A stretch of DNA of 53,924 bases from contig CAKNZJ010000081.1 of NCBI GenBank assembly GCA_932222125.1, positions 1-53,924 on the forward strand, read 5' to 3'. Below, one piece after another: positions 50,178 to 53,924 of this stretch. The translations under genes and the position numbers were made by a program. The DNA comes from an uncultured Clostridia bacterium (GTDB taxonomy: Bacteria > Bacillota > Clostridia > Oscillospirales > Oscillospiraceae). Position 1 is the stretch's first letter, and every line of letters begins with the position of its first letter. Below the pieces are notes generated by a model. It saw only the letters and a list, made by a program, of their open reading frames with translations. It was not told the DNA's origin and made no database searches.

Positions 50178-52331
50178 TTATTCCGGTTTGTCCTCAGGCT
50201 GTTTCGAAGGATCTGACTCGCTGGCCTGATCTGTCTCAGAAGCCAACCCGGGGATGGGGTTGTTCACCATGTGGATGCTCCGCGCGGGACGCTCTACATC
50301 ACTGCCCAAGGTAACTTCAGCCAGCATAGGATCCCGTCCCTCTATAATAGCTAGCATCTCCGCCCCTGTAATGGTTTCTTTCTTCAGCAGGTAGGCGGCA
50401 ATCTTATCCAGCATCTCCCGATTGTTTTGAAGGATGTCTACCGCCTCACTGTGACAGCGGTCGATAATCGCCCGTACCTCGCTATCCACTCCGGCGGCAG
50501 TGTCCTGGGCGCAGGTCAGTCCCATCTGTCCATCCAAATATTGATTTTGCACTGTGGCCAGCCCCATCATGCCATATTTGTCGCTCATGCCGAACATGGT
50601 GACCATTTTCCGGGCGATCTCGGTAGCTCGCTCAATGTCGTTGGCGGCCCCAGAGGACTTGGATCCGAACACCACCTCCTCAGCGGAACGACCGGCCAAT
50701 AGGGTCCGGATCTCGGAGAGCAGGTCCTCTTGGGTCATAAGGAACTTCTCCTCCTCGGGCAGATGCAGCGTATAGCCCAACGCTCCTTGTGTATGGGGAA
50801 CAATGGTGATTTTGGACACAGGCATAGCGTTGTTTTTTTGATGGTGAGCCACCAATGCGTGTCCCACCTCATGATAGGCGATCATCCGCTTCTCCTGCTC
50901 GGTGAGCACGGTACCCTTTTTCTCGCTGCCCGCAATGACAAACTCAAAGGAGGTCAGCAGATCTTGCTGATTCACCGCCTTGCGGCCCTGACGCACCGCC
51001 CGGAGCGCTGCCTCATTAACCAGATTGGCCAGATCAGCCCCCACACACCCAGCGGTGGCCTGGGCAATCTTGTTTAGATCCACATCCTCCGCCAGCTTAA
51101 TCTTCCGGGTGTGAACCTGGAGCGTGGACAGACGTCCGGCCAAATTTGGCCGGTCTATAGTGATCCGCCGGTCAAAGCGTCCAGGGCGGAGCAACGCTTT
51201 ATCCAGCACTTCAGGCCGGTTGGTCGCCCCCAACACAATGACTCCCTTACCTGGGTCAAACCCATCCAACTCGGCCAGAAGCTGATTTAGGGTCTGCTCC
51301 CGCTCATCATTGCCACCCATCCGGTTGTCCCTGGACTTACCTATGGTGTCGATCTCATCAATAAAAATGATACAGGGCGCCATCTTGCTAGCTTCCTTAA
51401 ACAAGTCGCGAACACGGCTGGCCCCCACACCTACAAACATCTCCACAAAATCGGAGCCGCTGATGGAGAAGAAGGGCACCCCCGCCTCACCGGCTACCGC
51501 CTTAGCCAAAAGGGTCTTTCCGGTGCCTGGAGGGCCCACCAACAGCGCTCCCTTTGGCAGCTTAGCGCCGATCTCGGTGTACTTACCTGGGTTATGGAGA
51601 AAATCAATGATCTCCTCCAAACTCTCCTTGGCCTCGTCCTGACCAGCCACATCCCGGAAAGTAACGCCGGTCTTTTTTTCCACATACACCTTGGCGTTAG
51701 CTTTGCCCACGCCCCCGATGCCGCCCAGGCCGCCGCTTCCGCCCATCTTCTTAAACATATAACGGTAGAGGAAGGCCAGTGCCGCCACCATTACCACCAC
51801 CGGTAGCACATAACTGACGATGGCAGACAGCATATACTGCTCGTCGGTGACCACCGGCGTCTTATAGACCACTCCGTTCTCGCTGAGCCATTGGGTTAAA
51901 TCGTTCCGCAAGACAATGGGCGCGCATACGAATTGAAGGGAATTACCGGCTTGCGCGGCCAGTCCCAGTCCGCCATCTCCCAGCACCCGCTCCAAAACGC
52001 TCCCATTGTAGCCGCTCTCCAGCTTCTTCCGATACTCCTCAATGGGAGGAGTATCCTCTTTAAGCGTAAAGTAAAAGTTCCCGGACTGATACTCTACCTC
52101 ATTGACATAGCCTAACTCTACCCACTCATCAAAGGTGGATTGAGGCACCTGCTGAGTTCTGGCGCTCTGCATAGTGCTGCGGCATGTGTTGAGCAGCACC
52201 ACCAGCAGCACCGCCCATAAAACCAGGTTTAAGAATCCCCAGGGGCCTCGCCGCTTGTTGTCACTGCCATTCTGATTTTTGTTTGGATCACGGTCGCTCT
52301 TGGGACCGCTTGATTTGATCGGGCCGGCCAT
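50178..52331 (-). CDS. ftsH: ATP-dependent zinc metalloprotease FtsH
   Basis: Membrane AAA+ protease that degrades misfolded membrane proteins and regulators. The 717-aa protein has two membrane helices (about 35-50, LVLWAVLLVVLLN, and 175-195, SYVLPVVVMVAALAFLYRYM) flanking an extracytoplasmic domain. The AAA module has Walker A VGPPGTGKT (about 265-273), Walker B CIIFIDEIDTIG and the second region of homology RPGRFDRRITIDRP. The zinc site HEVGH is at 487-491. The C-terminal tail is acidic and polar (SESDPSKQPEDKPE). The ATG at 52331 follows AAGGAGG by eight bases; the longer frame is rejected. Confidence 0.96.
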   Translation of the reverse strand: MAGPIKSSGPKSDRDPNKNQNGSDNKRRGPWGFLNLVLWAVLLVVLLNTCRSTMQSARTQQVPQSTFDEWVELGYVNEVEYQSGNFYFTLKEDTPPIEEYRKKLESGYNGSVLERVLGDGGLGLAAQAGNSLQFVCAPIVLRNDLTQWLSENGVVYKTPVVTDEQYMLSAIVSYVLPVVVMVAALAFLYRYMFKKMGGSGGLGGIGGVGKANAKVYVEKKTGVTFRDVAGQDEAKESLEEIIDFLHNPGKYTEIGAKLPKGALLVGPPGTGKTLLAKAVAGEAGVPFFSISGSDFVEMFVGVGASRVRDLFKEASKMAPCIIFIDEIDTIGKSRDNRMGGNDEREQTLNQLLAELDGFDPGKGVIVLGATNRPEVLDKALLRPGRFDRRITIDRPNLAGRLSTLQVHTRKIKLAEDVDLNKIAQATAGCVGADLANLVNEAALRAVRQGRKAVNQQDLLTSFEFVIAGSEKKGTVLTEQEKRMIAYHEVGHALVAHHQKNNAMPVSKITIVPHTQGALGYTLHLPEEEKFLMTQEDLLSEIRTLLAGRSAEEVVFGSKSSGAANDIERATEIARKMVTMFGMSDKYGMMGLATVQNQYLDGQMGLTCAQDTAAGVDSEVRAIIDRCHSEAVDILQNNREMLDKIAAYLLKKETITGAEMLAIIEGRDPMLAEVTLGSDVERPARSIHMVNNPIPGLASETDQASESDPSKQPEDKPE

Positions 52332-52444
52332 AGGCACAACCTCCTTACTGTAACCAGGCTCCAGGGCCTGGGCCATTTTTGTTCCTTGCCATAGACTCTG
52401 CTACCACACCCCAGGATATACCAGAATCCTGGCTAATGTCAGCT

Positions 52445-52473
52445 ATCATACCATATTTCTTAGAGAAAAACAA
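52445..52473 (-). promoter_or_regulatory. Promoter of ftsH
   Basis: Minus strand TTGTTT (52473-52468), 17-bp spacer, TATGAT (52450-52445) with an extended TGG before it. Confidence 0.55.
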
Positions 52474-52566
52474 GGAATGTTCCAAAACGAGCTGTAAACT
52501 TTCTATGACGAACATGGCTCTTTGGTGAAGAATTGCCTGTTTCCCTCTTTTACCCTGGCCAAACTT

Positions 52567-52580
52567 GTGGTACACTATAT
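52567..52580 (+). promoter_or_regulatory. Extended -10 promoter of rlmB
   Basis: GTGGTACACTATAT contains TGGTACACT, an extended -10 element (TACACT at 52571-52576), about 65 bp before rlmB. The -35 region is poor. The same 14-mer occurs on the minus strand at 44462-44475. The 310-bp ftsH-rlmB gap holds only these two divergent promoters and leaders. Confidence 0.5.
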
Positions 52581-52642
52581 CCACGATTGTTCAACATCTA
52601 TCCCATTCTATGATATGAGTATACGAAAAAGGAGTTTTTCCT

Positions 52643-53416
52643 ATGCGTGTTGATAAACGTCAATCCGCCCCCTTGCAGTTAGAGGCAGACGGCCTCATTG
52701 AAGGCCGTAACGCAGTAATCGAGGCATTGCGCGTAGGTACCGCCGTTGACAAAATATATATTGCCAAGGGGGAAACCAGCGCTGCGTTGGGCCACATCGC
52801 CTCCACCGCCCGTGGAAAAGGCGTGGTAGTAATCGAATCCGACCGGCGCAAACTTGACGCTATGAGCCAGACGCACAGCCACCAAGGGGTGATTGCTGTC
52901 GCCGCCGTGCGGGCGTATGCAGACGTGGACGATATTCTGGCTGCGGCTCGTGAAAAAGGAGAGCCGCCCCTTCTGGTGGTATGCGACGAATTGTCCGACC
53001 CTCACAATCTTGGTGCGGTCATCCGTACCGCCGAGGCCGCCGGAGCCCATGGAGTGGTGATCCCCAAACGCCGCTCCGCCGGCCTTACTGCCATTGTGGC
53101 CAAAACGTCTGCCGGAGCAGTCAGCTATCTGCCCGTGGCCCGGGTGGCCAACCTCACCGCTCTGCTGAAAGAACTAAAGGAACAGGGCTTGTGGATATTT
53201 GGTACTGCCGCAGATGGAACCACCAGTCTCTATCAGGCCGATTTGAAGGGCCCCACGGCCATTGTCATTGGAAGTGAAGGGAGCGGCATGGGCCGGCTGG
53301 TTCGAGAACAGTGCGACTTTTTGATCGCCATTCCCATGCGGGGGCAGATCAACTCCCTCAACGCCTCCGCTGCCGCCGCGGTGGTGTTGTATGAGGCGGT
53401 ACGGCAGCGATCTTAG
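52643..53416 (+). CDS. rlmB: 23S rRNA (guanosine-2'-O)-methyltransferase RlmB
   Basis: SpoU-family (SPOUT) methyltransferase that 2'-O-methylates G2251 of 23S rRNA. The 257-aa protein has the N-terminal RNA-binding substrate domain (EGRNAVIEALRVGTAVDKIY, QGVIAVAAVRAYADVDDIL) and the trefoil-knot catalytic domain: LSDPHNLGAVIRTAEAAGAH (motif 1), IVIGSEGSGMGRLVREQCD (motif 2) and IPMRGQINSLNASAAAAVVL (motif 3). AAAAAGGAG precedes the ATG. A related TrmH assignment is less likely because of the RlmB-type N-terminal domain. Confidence 0.92.
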   Translation: MRVDKRQSAPLQLEADGLIEGRNAVIEALRVGTAVDKIYIAKGETSAALGHIASTARGKGVVVIESDRRKLDAMSQTHSHQGVIAVAAVRAYADVDDILAAAREKGEPPLLVVCDELSDPHNLGAVIRTAEAAGAHGVVIPKRRSAGLTAIVAKTSAGAVSYLPVARVANLTALLKELKEQGLWIFGTAADGTTSLYQADLKGPTAIVIGSEGSGMGRLVREQCDFLIAIPMRGQINSLNASAAAAVVLYEAVRQRS

Positions 53417-53443
53417 CCCAGATGCTGATGAAGGAGCAAAGCG

Positions 53444-53924
53444 ATGTCTAAGGATAAGGAAAAACAGGACAAGCCCCAATATGACCTGGAGGAAATTTTA
53501 GCCGAATATGGCTCAGGAAAATACAGCAACCATCCCAAAGTGGTAGAGTTCCCCGAGAGCAGTTCCTTCCCCGCCCAAGCTGAGCGCCATCCACCCTCTC
53601 AATCCGCTTCAGAGCCCAGAGCCAACCAGCCGGCGGAAGGGGAGAAAACTCCCTCTTCCCCAGCAGAAGAGCGGCCCATCCTGAACATTTCACCAAAAGG
53701 CCTTGGCCGGCACATCGGCGCGCGGCTATCCACCTGGCTGCGCCGAGCCGACCATTTTGCAGACCATATGTATGATCAGGCGGAGCCAGACGAAGCGGTT
53801 CTCAAAGCAGAGCGGTACCTGCCCGGAACCGACCGGGAGGAGGTCCCGGCAGAGGGAGCTGTCCCCCATTCCTCCAGGACCAAACGTCCGGCGAAACTCC
53901 CCCCTGACACCCCCCCTGCCCAAC
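53444..53924 (+). CDS. Uncharacterised protein, N-terminal part (cut by window edge)
   Basis: Open from the ATG at 53444 (AAGGAG seven to eight bases upstream) to the window edge, 160 codons. It begins with a charged segment (MSKDKEKQDKPQYDLEEILA, then EYGSGKY), continues through a Pro/Ser/Glu-rich low-complexity stretch (about 40-85) and a basic helix-like part (LGRHIGARLSTWLRRADHFA). No membrane helix has appeared yet. It follows rlmB by 27 bp and is probably co-transcribed. Function unknown. Confidence 0.75.
   Translation, partial: MSKDKEKQDKPQYDLEEILAEYGSGKYSNHPKVVEFPESSSFPAQAERHPPSQSASEPRANQPAEGEKTPSSPAEERPILNISPKGLGRHIGARLSTWLRRADHFADHMYDQAEPDEAVLKAERYLPGTDREEVPAEGAVPHSSRTKRPAKLPPDTPPAQ

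Overview
The window looks like a chromosome segment of a moderately GC-rich, endospore-forming member of the Clostridia, most likely an Oscillospiraceae-type gut bacterium (Flavonifractor/Lawsonibacter-like; the genus is inference). The reasons are the sporulation genes spoIIID, yabP and yabQ next to divIC and a yabR-like S1 gene, Firmicutes-type ribosome binding sites (AAGGAGG), sigma-A promoters with 17-bp spacers, a sigma-E-like promoter before spoIIID, and family-typical proteins (VanW, XpaC-like, DUF4830, DUF4358, PFL/ACT pair).

Region 1 (1-13.0 kb) is accessory DNA. It begins with a small XRE regulator and a decayed piece of a conjugative element: a truncated Maff2-type membrane peptide, a VirD4-like coupling protein, a PcfB-like protein and a DUF6017-type HTH protein, all on the minus strand. 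It continues with a wrecked serine hydrolase, an FtsX/MacB-type ABC exporter, a CPBP protease, an MFS exporter and its likely TetR repressor (shared operator-like sites), a wrecked second CPBP gene, a wrecked WYL regulator and a membrane-anchored XRE regulator. It ends at tRNA-Pro(UGG), whose 3' end faces this region. A visibly A+T-rich Vat-type acetyltransferase lies just beyond the tRNA.

Region 2 (14-38 kb) is core chromosome: XpaC-like protein, spoIIID, VanW protein, DUF2461, DsrE and CoA-binding proteins, a cysteine hydrolase, PFL-ACT operon, YfbR-like nucleotidase, mtaB, MscS channel, DUF4830, an RsuA-type pseudouridine synthase, a PucR-type regulator, then an envelope cluster ftsE-ftsX-M23 activator-S41 protease, DegV, an unknown protein, and prfC translationally coupled to a large membrane protein with a DUF6273-like tail.

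Region 3 (38-54 kb) opens with an isolated holin-like/amidase pair. The aroF-tyrA operon follows, preceded by a Tyr-rich leader peptide and an intrinsic terminator, which I read as a ribosome-dependent attenuator. Then come an AI-2E-family permease, yabP-yabQ-divIC-yabR, a candidate minus-strand small RNA, an amidohydrolase, a lone fumarase alpha subunit, a fused ThrE exporter, a YjjG-like phosphatase, two lipoproteins, ftsH, rlmB and a truncated unknown gene at the right edge.

The best candidates for undescribed biology are the aroF-tyrA leader (39243-39498), the minus-strand small RNA (44355-44459), and the prfC-coupled DUF6273 membrane protein (34096-36294).
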